A stretch of DNA of 64,000 nucleotides from Alnus glutinosa (lineage: Eukaryota; Streptophyta; Magnoliopsida; Fagales; Betulaceae): positions 1,302,001 through 1,366,000 of the forward strand of contig NC_084890.1 in the NCBI RefSeq assembly GCF_958979055.1. Direction: 5' to 3'. The translations under genes were made by a program, and so were the position numbers. The first letter of the stretch is position 1. Each line of letters opens with the position of its first letter. Below are positions 23,978 to 35,988 of this stretch, piece by piece. The notes under the pieces were generated by a model. The model worked only from the letters and a program-made list of their open reading frames with translations, was not told where the DNA came from and made no database searches.

Positions 23978-24380
23978 GGCGTAATTACCTTTTCCCCCCA
24001 TGAACTACCAAAAAATGCGCGATGCCCCCATGAACTACCAACTCGACCAAAATAGAGCATTCAACTACCAAAGACAACTATTTTCCCCCTTCCGTCAGTC
24101 AAAGGGGTTAAAACAAACGGTCAACGGGTCACGTGACCGTCACACGCCGTTTTACCCTCATTTTCTTCTTCTTTTCCCCCATGAACTACCACCATCTTCC
24201 AACATGCCCCCATGTAAAACGGCACATGACTCGTTGACTGTTTCTTTTAACCCCTCTAACTGACGGAAAGGGGGAAAATGGTTGTCTTTGGTAATTGAAT
24301 TCTCTATTTTGGTCTAGTTGGTAGTTCATGGGGCATCGCGCATTTTTTGGTAGTTCATGGGAGAAAAAGGTAATTACCCC
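23978..24380. mobile_element. Mutator-like MITE with 9-bp target duplication
   Basis: Terminal inverted repeats of about 150 bp start GGSGTAATTACCTTTTYCYC and contain CATGAACTACCAA-type units. A perfect 9-bp target duplication, AAAAACAAA, lies at 23969-23977 and 24381-24389. The 87-residue frame across it (24000-24263) is TIR sequence, not a gene. Confidence 0.88.
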
Positions 24381-24616
24381 AAAAACAAATAATCAAACAT
24401 ACTAATATAAAAGAAAATAATTGTATTTTATGTATAATTTTTTCCGTTTTAATGAAACCTTGAAAGCAATGCCGTCCATCAATTAAGTATGTAAACAATG
24501 TGTATTACACATTTAAAAAAAAAACAGATTTAAAAAGTTAATAAATAACAATGTAAACTAAAAAATTGCCATACTTGTTCAAAACACAACGATGCGAATG
24601 TCTTTCTCTCACCATA

Positions 24617-25736
24617 ATTTGTAATATTGAGTCATTGACATGACATAATATATAATATTTGAGTTTAGTAACCTTTTAAAATATATAATAAATATCGTAC
24701 TAGTTTTTGGGCGTTGAAAAAGGAAAGGAGGAGGAAAAGGGCAAAAAGGAAGAAAGAGAGAGAAACTCCTCTCCCTCTCTCAAATAATAGATCCCGTCCT
24801 ATTTTTGCTCTTCTTTATCGTACAAAGTCTGTAGTGAATTAATTGACCCAACGTGCACACGTGGCACAAAACAGATAAGAGTTTTATTTTGTGGAGATCC
24901 ACTGAATCCACCACTCCTCCTCCTTGGTAAATGCGCCACCACGGCATTTGTCGGCATGTGGATGCACAACGTGGCAGCGACGGTGATGATGATGCCCGTG
25001 GCGACTGGGATCATACAGCGCCTCCTTACGGGCCCCACCGAATCCAACGTTGAAAACAAGTTCTGCAGGGCATTGTTCCTTGGGGTGACATACTCTGCTG
25101 CCATAGGAGGAATGGGCACGCTCACTGGGACAGGTGTCAATGTGATATTGGTGGCGATGTGGAAGAGCTATTTCCCTCAAGAAGAGCCTATCAGCTTCAG
25201 CACATGGTTCTTCTTTGGTTTCCCTATGTCTCTGTTGCTTTTCTTTGCTTTGTGGGGGTGTACTTTGTTTGTTGTATTGCTCAAGGGGTTCAGGGCAGCT
25301 CCTCAGTGTTTATTTGGACAAAGCCCATTTGAAGAGGGAGCTCGAACTTTTGGGTAAGACTTATATTTCGTGTTCTTTTTCTTTTTTGGACCTCCCATAT
25401 GATAGACTTTACTAAAAGTTTATTACAAATTGACCTAACAGTTTTAACATTGGTTTTCAGATAACTTATGTGAAACTCATTTTTATAAAAGACGAATTAT
25501 CATGTGAATTTATAAGAGCATGCTTTTTGGGTTGTTGGACCTAACTCACCATACGAGACTCTTTGATATGTTCTCTTACATGTTGTATTATGACCAAATA
25601 CGTGGATAAGAACATGAGGAAAATCGGCTAACAACTCAAGGAACTTGTTCTGATATCATATCAAAGACCAATGAAACTAACTCACCTTCAAAAGACGCAT
25701 CGAGAGATGACGGATGCCCATATTTTATAAACTTGG
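24617..25736 (+). pseudogene. Inverted partial copy of the dicarboxylate transporter gene (exon 2 and flanking introns)
   Basis: This 1.1-kb block is the reverse complement of 33405-34508 with few differences (by eye above 90% identity), covering exon 2 of the transporter and parts of both neighbouring introns. The copied exon would be 24875-25353; acceptor (ACAG) and donor (GGTAAGAC) are kept. It encodes [19 protein letters not shown] and [13 protein letters not shown] as in the gene, but one extra G in the GTGGGGG run near 25255 shifts the frame, so the last third reads [11 protein letters not shown] instead of [11 protein letters not shown]. With no other exons and a broken frame it is a pseudogene fragment. 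Intron sequence is included, so it arose by DNA duplication rather than retroposition. Confidence 0.9.
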
Positions 25737-27267
25737 GCATTATGTGTGTATACATTATGTATACACACTAACATATATGCTAATAGATGTGAATCTTTCT
25801 CTCTCACCATAATTTTACTAAATTTATTGTAAAATTTACTAAAGAAAAAATAATAAATAAATTAGAAGGAAAACAAAAAAAAAAAGGAAAGAAAGAAGAA
25901 AATCATAGAAAATAAAAACAAAAAATAGAAAATACTAATCATATATTGTATAAAGGCATTCATTAACCTCTGTTTTCTTACGAAGGAAATAAAATCTAGA
26001 AAGAAATCCTTACGTTTAATACAACAAAGTAAATATTTGAATAATCTTGTAAGCCTCTCGCTTCTGCCTTTTAAATAATGAGAGTGATAATAATACAATA
26101 CGTGAGTTTTTATTGGAATTTGAAAGGGATTCATTTCCTACAAAATGGTGTCAGAGTCGATGAGTCAAACTAAATTCTCAAGTAGCGTTTGTTTCCATTG
26201 AAACAAAAAAATTCTGCTGTATTTTTTTTATAGAATGATTTTGTAAAGGTAAAAAGAAATGATCACACAATCATAATCTTCTTTCTTTTTTTTTTTTTTA
26301 TTGAGAAACACAATCATAATCATTTTTTTTTTAGAAACACAATCATAATTATTGTTCTTTAAGGTAAAGGGCCGAGAGTGCAGTAAATTTTGTATTTACA
26401 TAGTTTCATTTGAAGTTTGGACGCACATTTGATAGTTTAAAAGTTCAGATGTGTCTTTTTTTTACAAAGAAGTGATTGAATACTCCAAGAACTCTGCGCT
26501 CCACAAATTTTAAATAATTCATAAATCATCGCTACGCAAAAGCTCTGTAATTATACATACATACATATATTAAAATAGGTGGAAAAGTTAATGCATAATA
26601 TTAAACACTGCAAAGATTGAAAAGCAGAACATCATTCGCAAGAACATAACAAAACACAGATTAAAAAAAAAAAAAAAAGGACATAAAATCATATAATTGT
26701 AAATCAATATATATATATATACACTCTAATAAAATACATATGATCCCCACAAATCTATAGAGAGAGAACCTTTTGGTTAATCAGATTTGAATACGAACTC
26801 CAAGGGGCGGTAGATAGTTTTGAATTTTGTACAGAGAACAATTTAAAGGGTTGTAATTTTGAGAATGCAGTTAACAGTTACAACTATTACAAAACACTAC
26901 GTTTTAGTTTTAATTAGTTTGTAGGAAAAAATAACTAATGCACAATGAGTTGGGTACACATATTTAACACCAAAATAGGGTTCAGTTTTTTTTTTTTTTT
27001 TTTTTTTTTTTGAGAGAAAAAATAGAGATTTAGTTTTTATTTAGCATGCAAATAGGGATTTAGTTTACTATCACGTACATTTAACACAAACTTAAACTTA
27101 CCGTTTAACTTAAAATGAACACTTGGAAGCATTTTAAGATGCCACTTGTCTGAATGTTATGCAATCTTCTTAGTGATTCATCTATTATATATATATATGA
27201 TTATACAGATGTGTTTGATGGAATAATACATTTTTGTCCAAATATTCTCAAATCCTCTCCTCAAAAT
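25737..27267. other. AT-rich intergenic sequence, no gene seen
   Basis: Contains a palindrome around GTGTGTATACATTATGTATACACAC (about 25744-25769 as two arms), low-complexity A/T tracts (25860-25930, 26985-27011) and short TA runs. The 90-residue minus-strand frame at 25862-26134 is low-complexity and unsupported. Confidence 0.5.
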
Positions 27268-27269
27268 AT

Positions 27270-27577
27270 GAATGGTTCGTCTGAGTTTGCGATTTAAAAA
27301 ATGTAATTTTAAAATAGCGACTTTAAAATGTATAATTTGAAAAAATGATTTTTAAAACCGCAGATAAGCGTTTCGCAAAATTGCATTTTAGCATTTAAAA
27401 TTCTGATTTTTTTTTTTAAAAAAAACTCTTTGCCTGTAATTTAAAAAAACTGTTTTCTGCATTTTTAAATCGCAATTTTTTAAAACGCAATTTCTAAACA
27501 ATTCATTTTTTGCGATTTGATTTAAAATCACACTTTTTGTTTACAAAATTACAATTCCAAATGCACCCGAAATAGAA
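27270..27577 (-). mobile_element. hAT-like MITE, GTGCGTTTGG family, copy 2
   Basis: Reverse orientation relative to copy 1: starts TTCGTCTGAGTTTGCGATTT and ends AATTCCAAATGCACCC, with internal AAACGC and GCGATTT repeats. Confidence 0.65.
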
Positions 27578-27994
27578 TGAAAGAGAGTTAGGAATTAAAA
27601 TTTGTAAAGCAATTTCAAGAACGAAGGTGGAAATTCTGACGGGAAAATATATGGAACAAACAATGAAATACAGAAACTCGAGGAGAAGCCAAACTCTCAA
27701 GCCTCCCTACAATTAAAATACCAACATTAATGTTAGTAAAAAAAAAAAAATCAAAAGAAAAGGAAATGGGGGAGAAGAACCAAAACCAAAGATCAACACC
27801 AAAAATCCTTCAAATACTTCAATTAGATGCGTCTTCGTGATGGTAAGCATGAGAAAGAAGGGCAGTGAAAGTATTGGAAGGAGGATTATTATACATTTCA
27901 TTTTTTTTTTTTTAGTTGGATTAGGGTGAGTTTTCATTTGAAATAATGTGGATTCACGCTTAAGAGTATCATGAAAAGTTAAATAGATGAATAA

Positions 27995-28740
27995 TTTTTT
28001 CTATTTAGAAATTTTAATCTTATTTAAGAAAACTAAAACATGCCTTATCTGTATTTTTTTTCTTCTTCTTGCAATAAATGGAATAAAGGGAAAACACAAA
28101 AAAACTGTGTTAGGCAATGTATGGATCCAATTAGCCAGATTAGGATTCCCAACTTCCCGATTGCAAGGCCTGCAATTTCAAAAGTAAAGGAGTGGTCAAC
28201 CAGTCCTTGAAAAGTGGCTAACCATTGTTTTTCACTTTGAGGGAGTGTGCAAGGTGACTGAAGTGGTCGGGTACCCCAGCCACTCCGATGGGAGTCGGCC
28301 ATCCCTCATCAAACCCTGAGGATGGTGCTACCACCTCTAATGGCTTAAGAGGTATTGTAGTCACCTCACCTTTACGAAATCCTTGAGATGATCACTTCCC
28401 TGCCTAGTCCATCATCGAGGGTTTGGTTGGGGATGGCCAATCACCTCCTCACTCCTAAGGCTCATAGGGTGGTTGGCAACCACATAAGAGTAACTTTTTG
28501 TTTAAGACGTTTTAGTCACCCCTACGAAATCCTTTTTTTTTTAAAAAAAAAAAAAATTGCTAACATGACTTAATTTAGTCGGTCCATTTCAAATGAACAA
28601 CATGAATTTCTCGAATTGCAGGGAATCCTCGTCCGGGCTGGGGACCTTTCCAAGATTGCTAGAGTTGTATTATTGTCACTTCCACCCACATTTTAGTTCC
28701 CAAATGATAGCAAATTGTCATTGAATGGTTATAATTTGAT
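27995..28740. repeat. Dispersed duplicate, copy B, with an internal insertion of about 500 bp
   Basis: The left part (27995-28105) and right part (28620-28740) match copy A at 17262-17460 in order. Between them lies about 500 bp of higher-GC sequence with GTGGTCGGGTACCCC- and GGGGATGGCCAATCACC-type segments, absent from copy A. That insert looks like a mobile element, but I saw no clear TIR or target duplication. Confidence 0.5.
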
Positions 28741-29527
28741 TAACACGTCATAAATTGACTTCTATCTATCCATGAAATGAATGAAACAAATACTCCTAAT
28801 TTTTCTAATCTTTACAACGACCCATAAAAAGGTGTAAGCGTATAACACGACATTACTCCGGAGTCCAAACACGAGCTTTCATTCCTTTGGCATCACTAGA
28901 GGCAATAACCAAAATCCATAAACATGGGCCAAAAATATTTTATTTTGGCTTGAAAAATTGTTGATGATAGAAAAATATTTTATTTGGTGTAATTCAGGTT
29001 TGAAAAGTGTTTTGTGTCTTAAATTGTTTGTTACTGAATTTGAGAAATAAATATTAGCTATTAAAAGGATAAAAAGAGATAATAGCGCAAAGTGGCATTC
29101 AGATCATTTAAATTTCTATGGATGAAGTTATTAAAATGTTATTTTATTTTTAATTTAATGGCTCGAATTTCATCATATAACTAATTTAGATCAAACTTAT
29201 TATTAAAAATATTAAAATATTTTACAGAGAAGGTGACAAAATTTAAACCATTTAATTTTAAAATAATAATAACAGTTTTTCATAACTTTATAATGGGATT
29301 ATTCTAAAAAATATTGAGGATTTTTTTTTTTTCTACACAAATTGGAGAGCAAGCATTATTGGATCTACCTTCACGCCCCAACGTGTGGCCTTACGCACAG
29401 TTGCCGCTGTCATTAGGGCTTTTTATTTATTTATTATTATTATTATTATTTTTTTAAAAAAAATTATTTATTAATTTATTATGTTATTGTAAGTTGTGTT
29501 TTATGGGGTTTATGGGTTATTGTCTTC

Positions 29528-29799
29528 GGGTGCGTTTGGAATTGCGATTTCGTAGACAATAAATGCGATTTTAAACCAAATCGCAAAACATAAATCGTTT
29601 GAGAACTGTATTTTTAAAAATTGCGATTTGAAAAAGCAAAAAATCTGTTTTTTCAAATCGTAGGTGAGATGGTGCTTTTTTGAAAACGTAAAATTTTAAA
29701 TGCTAAACTACGATTTTGCCAAACGCTTAACTGCGTTTTTAAAAATTACGATTTGATTTTAAATTGCACTTTTTAAAATCGCAAACTCAAACGGACCCT
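29528..29799 (+). mobile_element. hAT-like MITE, GTGCGTTTGG family, copy 3
   Basis: Starts GGGTGCGTTTGGAATTGCG and ends ATCGCAAACTCAAACGGACCC. Closest to copy 1: the string GCGATTTCGTAGACAAT is shared exactly. Confidence 0.72.
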
Positions 29800-31576
29800 T
29801 CCTGTGCCATTGTAGTTTGATATTGTTGCGGAGACTTGTGAAGCAGAAGCTATGCTATTCTCTTCCTCGGTTCCAGATGAAAAATTAATGTCTCTTCTTC
29901 GACAACTTCCTGGTTGTTGTTGTGTACAAGCAGAGGTTTTAGAAAGATTGAGAGATATTTCGAGATTGGTATCATTCATTGCATCTCTTTTGCTTCAACT
30001 ACCGCATTTTGAGGCTCATTTCCTATTATTTTGTTGTATTTTTTACATTATATTTTCGTTTTGAGATTTTATCTAGGGAGCTCACCCATTTTTCAGTTTT
30101 TTAATACCTTATACCCCTTTCCAATTTGATTAAAAAAATGATAAATGTATCATAAATCTTTCAATAAATACGCGATTTGAAATTTTTGATTTTTTTTCTT
30201 TGAGGAAGATAAATGAATTTGATTGATGATAATTTTCAGGATGGTGGGGTGGCATCTAATCTTGTGTGCAACCTAATGTTCTCCTTTGCATCGACAACTC
30301 ACAAGAACCAACTCCCCAAATCAATCTGTGAATTCCAAGCCCCAAATCATCGAAAAACCAAAACAAAGGAAAACACCCAGAATCATCAATCCAACCCCAT
30401 TTTCAGTCACCAAAATCAAAACCAAAAGAGAACTCAACAAATTCTCAGAAAACACCATTCGGTCCTCCATTGAAATCACCAAGATCAGACCCAGCTTCCA
30501 TCAACGAAAATCCGGACAGAAGCTAATCAAACACAGCAACCCATAACTGCATGTTCGGTCGATACAATCACCAACGGAATCTGCAATTTTCATCCCAACC
30601 AAATTAACCAACACTACCACATCATTTTCGGCCAAACTACCCCAAAACAATCACAAATCAAAGCCTAACCACATTCGGCCATGACTCAAAACATAGACTC
30701 AAAATCAACTCAGCATTTCCCTCATCACCACCCACGATCGGTGGCATTTGAGAACCGCTTCAACGGCACAGGCCACCCCAAAGGGGGAGCACCCCCACTG
30801 CTGGGAGACAAGGATCCTCTTTGGTTCAAATGAATGAGAGGGAAATAACAATTCTGCCCTTAAAATACAACTAACTGGATCCCTTCCCGTTCATTTGAAC
30901 GGGAGAGAATCCAAATACACCGTCGGGCCAGCAATGAGATGTCCCCTTCTGTTGATTTTTTTCTTTTAAGATTTTTTTTTTCATAGATTTCTTTTTCTTA
31001 ATAAAATAATAAAACAAAAATATTATTTTCAAGTAATTTGACAAAAATGATGATGTGGCATTAACGGTCTACAAAAAATTTGGACGAAAAAATCATAAAG
31101 GAACCTATTTCGAATTACCGAAAATTGAAGCAGTAAAAATTGAAAATTAAAAAGTGAAGTTAATTTTAAATAGAATAATTACTCAAAGATTTATAATACA
31201 TTTATCCTATTAAATTTTTTTTTAAAAAAAAAATCTGAGAAAAATAGTGGGGAAAAGAATAAGAGCACTGTGATCTTTTAATTTCTTTTTCTTTAGCTTG
31301 TGACTACAGAGTGAGGATTTGTTGGCCAAGGGGCAAGGGCCAATAACATAAAAGGGAAGAAGGGGAAAAGGAAAAATTATATCACAAACAAACAATAGAG
31401 CGGCTGCTGCCGATATTACCCGTGATAATTTGTGCTTTGCCCCGATGATATGTGCAAGCAGGTTACATTTGGGAATCTTCCTGCTAATAAACATTCTTAT
31501 TTGTCCCAAAAACATAAGTTCCTGCAATAGCCAAAAGCCACTAATCACTCCCCAACACATTATCCATGTAATCGTA
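29800..31576. other. No supported gene; includes a C/A-rich unidentified block
   Basis: The 70-residue plus-strand frame at 29852 and the two overlapping 86-residue frames near 30213-30546 are not recognisable and have no homologous companion exons. A palindrome-like segment lies at about 30808-30915 (GGATCCTCTTTGGTTCAAAT and its near-complement GTTCATTTGAACGGGAGAG). The C/A-rich block 30240-30800 could be part of an old element. Nothing was assigned. Confidence 0.45.
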
Positions 31577-31765
31577 TTAGGGTCGTTTAGATTTTCGGTT
31601 TCAAAATGCGCGTCATAAAAAATAACAATTTTAAAATATGTGATTTAAAAATAAGATTTTTAAAAACGCAGTTAAGTTTTTTAGAAAAATTGTGATTTGA
31701 CTTTTAATATTATGCCTTTTTGGCTTTCAAAATCATATGGCCAAATTGACTCTTAATCAACTAAA
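31577..31765 (+). mobile_element. Decayed copy of the GTGCGTTTGG MITE family
   Basis: Starts TTAGGGTCGTTTAGATTTTCG and holds the family's AAAAACGCAGTTAAG and TGTGATTTGAC segments; the right end is eroded. Confidence 0.4.
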
Positions 31766-31849
31766 TTGATCGAAGAGCTAGCTGTTGAGTGGAAAAAGAT
31801 TAGGTGTTGCAAGGGTATTACAATTTCCTTTCAAACTGATACAATAGTC

Positions 31850-32150
31850 TATGTGATACTTACCACGTTAGTTATACTCAAGTTTAATTATTTAGTGGCT
31901 AATATGAATGGACTTACAAACCAACGTGGTAGTCCACGTGGCACTGTCATGTCAGTCACAATCAAATTGTAGTGATAGTTTACGTGATACTTATCACGTC
32001 AACCTTATAAACAATTAAATTTGATTGTGGCACGCGTGACAGTGCCACGTAGACTGTCATACCAGTTTTGCAAGTTCATGTAACACTTATTACGTTAACC
32101 ACTAAATAATTAAATTTGATTACGGCCGACACGACAGTACCAAGTGAATT
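31850..32150. repeat. Three diverged tandem units with a CCACGTGG-type palindrome
   Basis: GTGATACTTACCACGTTAG (31855), GTGATACTTATCACGTCAACC (31990) and GTAACACTTATTACGTTAACC (32080) head three related units of about 95-130 bp, each followed by AATTAAATTTGATT- and GACAGTRCCA-type segments. They lie just past the 3' end of the transporter gene. Confidence 0.5.
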
Positions 32151-32156
32151 ATTGCC

Positions 32157-35100
32157 TCAATTTGTAAGGAAATTATAGTAAAAAAGAGTGTTAGTCGAAC
32201 CATTTTCCAACGAGTAATTACCTAGTGTAGGCATCAAAAGGGACAGTGCAGCAATTCCTGCAATCTTCAGTGGCAATCCAGTCTTGATCATATCTTGTAT
32301 TTCAATGTATCCAGTCGTAAACCCGACAACATTCGATGGAGTTGCCGTTGGAAACAAGAAAGCAAATTGTGCTCCAATGGCTCCAGGAATCATAAGGAGG
32401 AGTGGGTGTAGATGCATGCTTTTCGCTATTTGGATGAGAAGAGGAACCACTAGTGTGGTAGTAGCATCGTTAGATGTGATGAACTCTGTCAGAATACTGC
32501 TTATAAGACAGATAGCAGGGGCAAGAGCAAAGTATGGAACCCTCTCCAAGAAATCCAAGGACTTTGATAGCATGTCCGCCAGCCCACTAGACTGGATTCC
32601 ATCGGCCAAGGCAAAGCCAGCTCCTAGAAGCAAAATAAGGTTCCATGGTAGCTTCTTGCATTTGTTCCAGTCCAACAGCTTCTCCCCCTTTTTCTTCTTG
32701 TTTGGAATTATGAACAATAAAGTTGCCATCGTCACCTGCATAATTGAGACTCAATTAGCTGTCTCTAACAGGGATTTTCCCTGCCTCCTGTCTGGCCGGA
32801 GATCTCCTGTGGCTCAAACAAACGGTGAAAACTGCAAGAAAAATCCTACAATCCTCATAATCTTATGAAAAATTAAGTAATTCTTGAAGGGATGGTGCTC
32901 ACACTAACTGTACCATCACCAACGCGGCCATTGAAAAGAGCTCCCCAACCAGGAATGTCGTCTGTTAAGCTTCTTGTCATCCACAAAACTATGAGCATCT
33001 GCACCAACCTATTGTATCAATCTAAAGGCCTTCCCATGTTAGGATTTATACTCCACACATTATACTAGGAGATGTGTTAAAGATTCATGCTCTATTCATC
33101 TCTTACCCATCCCCATACAACTAAGTTTCAACCCACCATTAAATTTGTGAGACTCACATTTGAGTTTCATAAATCTAATTATAGATTTAAAAATTAAATG
33201 GGTAGGAGATGAATTTGAATCATTTTCCTTACACTATTACAGTACTTGGACAACGCACCGAAAATACAGCCAACACCATCTTCTCAGCAAAAGCCATTGG
33301 ACCTGCCCCAACAAAAGTAAAATCACATTCTTGAAATGTTTGGGTTACTACAATTATATCAAAGAGACCCACATTATCAGTTTTTTTTCCGACTTGTGAA
33401 GTTTATAAACTATGGGCATCCCTCATCTCTCAATGCGACTTTTGAGGGTGAGTTAGTTTCATTGGTCTTTGATATGGTATCAAAGCAGGTTTTTTGAGTT
33501 GTTGGCCGATTTTTCTCCCGTTGTTATCTACTTATTTGGTCATAATACAACACATAAAGGAACATATCAAAGAGTTCCATACGGTGAGTTAGGCCCAACA
33601 ACCCAAAAGGCATGCTCTTATAAATTCACGTGATAATCATCTTTAATAAAAATGAGTATCACATAAGTTATCCGTAAACCAATGTTAAAACTGTTACGTC
33701 AATTTGTAATAAACTTTTAGTATACTCCATCATATGGGAGGTCCTAAAAAGAAAAAGAAAACGAAATATAAGTCTTAGTGTCTTACCCAAGAGTTCGAGC
33801 TCCCTCTTCAAATGGGCTTTGTCCAAATAAACACTGAGGCGCTGCCCTGAACCCCTTGAGCAATACAACAAACAAAGTATACCCCACAAAGCAAAGAAAA
33901 CCAACAGAGACAAAGGGAAACCAAAGAAGAACCATGTGCTGAAGCTGATAGGCTCTTCTTGAGGGAAATAGCCCTTCCACATCGCCACCAATATCACATT
34001 GACACCTGTCCCAGTGAGCGTGCCCATTCCCCCTATGGCAGCAGAGTATGTCACCCCAAGGACCACTGCCCTGCAGAACTTGTTTTCAACGTTGGATTCG
34101 GTGGGGCCCGTGGGGAGGCGCTGTATGATCCCAGTCGCCACGGGCATCATCATCACCGTCGCTGCCACGTTGTGCATCCACATGCCGACAAATGCCGTGG
34201 TGGCGCATATTCCAAGGAGGAGGAGTGGTGGATTCAGTGGATCTCCACAAAATAAAACTGTTATCTGTTTTGTGCCACGTGTGCACATTGGGTCAATTAA
34301 TTCACTACAGACTTTGTACGATAAAGAAGAGCAAAAGTAGGACCCGATCAATTATTTGAGAGAGGGAGAGGAATTTCTCTCTCTTTCTTCCTTTTTCCCT
34401 TTTCCTCCTCCTTTCCTTTTTCAACGTCCAAAAAATAGTAGGATATTTATTATATATTTTAAAAGGTTACTAAACTCAAATATTATATATTATGTCATGC
34501 CAATATTACAAATACATGCGTATTAAAACATGTTTGACACTAGGTTCATGATTCTGAAAAAAAAAATAGAGATAGAAGTGTTATTTAGATATTTTTAACA
34601 TATTGGTAATTAATTTAAAATACTTAATAATTTCAAAATCAAATCCGAAATTGATACATAATTCAGTTGGATCTCTGTTTTTGTAATATTTCTCTATAAG
34701 TGGGTTTTGAGAAAGCTCATTAACAGATTAAAAAGTGAAAAATAATAATAATAAATCAATGGTAGCAATGAACTCACATTAAAGGCCAATCTTCTGTGAA
34801 TGTTATAATGTTCAACAGCAAGAGCAAGTATGAAGCTTCCTAGAACAAGCACAATCACATCGTCCATGTAAGAGTGCGCAACGACATCGGCAGAAGAAAT
34901 CCCAAAGAGTGGAAAGAGAAAGAGCGGGGACATGGAGGTCACCGGCATGGGCACGGCCTCCGTCAGCCACCAGGCAAAGACCCAAGCAAGGATGGCCAAC
35001 ATGTTCCGGCTAGTCGAGGGGCCATCAAGCTTGACGCAGAGGCATATGATGGTGCACAGCAGAGGTCCGAGGAGGATGTAGAAGTTTTTGGGTGAGAAAA

Positions 35101-35215
35101 TGGAAGTTAGAGAGGAACGGAAGCTGTGTCCCCGTTGGATCTCGCCGTGGAGGGGGAGAAGTGGGGTCTTGGGGTCGTCCGAGATGGGATAAGACATCTG
35201 ATCATCGCCGTTCAT
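32157..35215 (-). CDS. TDT: Tonoplast dicarboxylate (malate) transporter, 5 exons
   Basis: A SLC13/DASS-family transporter that moves malate and related dicarboxylates into the vacuole. Exons, minus strand: 34778-35215, 33787-34264, 33259-33302, 32903-32998, 32157-32735. Junctions are GT-AG, phases agree, and the sum is 1635 bp (544 residues), close to Arabidopsis tDT. The start [10 protein letters not shown] is the family N-terminus. Landmarks: [20 protein letters not shown] in exon 1, [18 protein letters not shown] and [12 protein letters not shown] in exon 2, [14 protein letters not shown] in exon 4, [18 protein letters not shown] and [20 protein letters not shown] in exon 5. About a dozen hydrophobic helices are evident. 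The last 20 residues after MPTLG do not match the family; CTAGGTAATTAC there could be a splice donor, in which case a small final exon lies further left and was not found. Exon 2 is duplicated in inverted orientation at 24.6-25.7 kb. Confidence 0.93.
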
Positions 35216-35822
35216 TTTGAATTAAGGACGGGAAAGGAGAGAAAATGGTGGGTGATTTACACGGAGATGGATTATATATATATATATATAGTGGGGAAGA
35301 AGATGGGTTGGATAGAAGCAGTGGACGAGTTCAATTTACTCTTCATTTGTGTTGTTTGGATTTAGCTCATCAATGCCAATTATTTCCTAAGCGATGGCTC
35401 GCTTACGTGACGAACATGGCCAAGTAAGAGCACTGAGAGGGTCTTAGACTCCAGCGTGGCTCACGTAGGCTGAGGTGGATTTAGAATTTGTAGATATTAT
35501 TGTAGTATTTTTATGGGACTTGAAAATGACGTGTTATACAAGTGGCATATGCAGGCCCACGTATACTTGCATGATGTGGATTAAGCTTACATGTAAGCAT
35601 AGCTCGCATTAATATCTCCTCGCTTATATTTATCTAGTGGGATTATAGCTCACAAACCCCAATTATTTTATTCACAGTATTTTTTATTTTTTTAATTAAG
35701 TTGGTCTTGGACAATACTGATAAGTATTTAGGGGACCAAAATCCTTTTCAGTTGAGAGGAAGTGGAGATGAACCAGTCAGTTATAACTAAATGTATTTTT
35801 TTTGTAATTTCACATATTTAGG

Positions 35823-35988
35823 GGACCAGGATCCTCTCCAATTGAGAGTAACTGGAGATAAGCCAGTCAGTTATAATCAAGGGTATTTTTGTAATTTTAA
35901 ATGATGTGAAATTAAAAAAAAAAAATCTCTAGTTATAATTGACTGGCTCATCTCCAGTTGATTTTCAACTAAAAAGGATCCTGTTGCG
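35823..35988. mobile_element. 166-bp palindromic MITE plus an upstream half-copy
   Basis: The two arms pair: AGGATCCTCTCCAATTGAG...CAGTCAGTTATAA and TTATAATTGACTGGC...CAACTAAAAAGGATCCT. TATTTAGG lies directly on both sides (35815-35822, 35989-35996), an 8-bp duplication as hAT elements make. A half-copy of the left arm lies at about 35733-35814, also preceded by TATTTAGG (35725-35732). Confidence 0.7.

Noticed and set aside
24000-24263. 87-codon open frame
   Set aside because: Lies in the inverted arms of a Mutator-like MITE; repeated NYQ units reflect the TIR repeat.
33959-34340. Plus-strand frames of 98 and 113 codons, repeated at 24799-25180 on the minus strand
   Set aside because: Antisense shadows of transporter exon 2 and of its inverted copy; no independent support.
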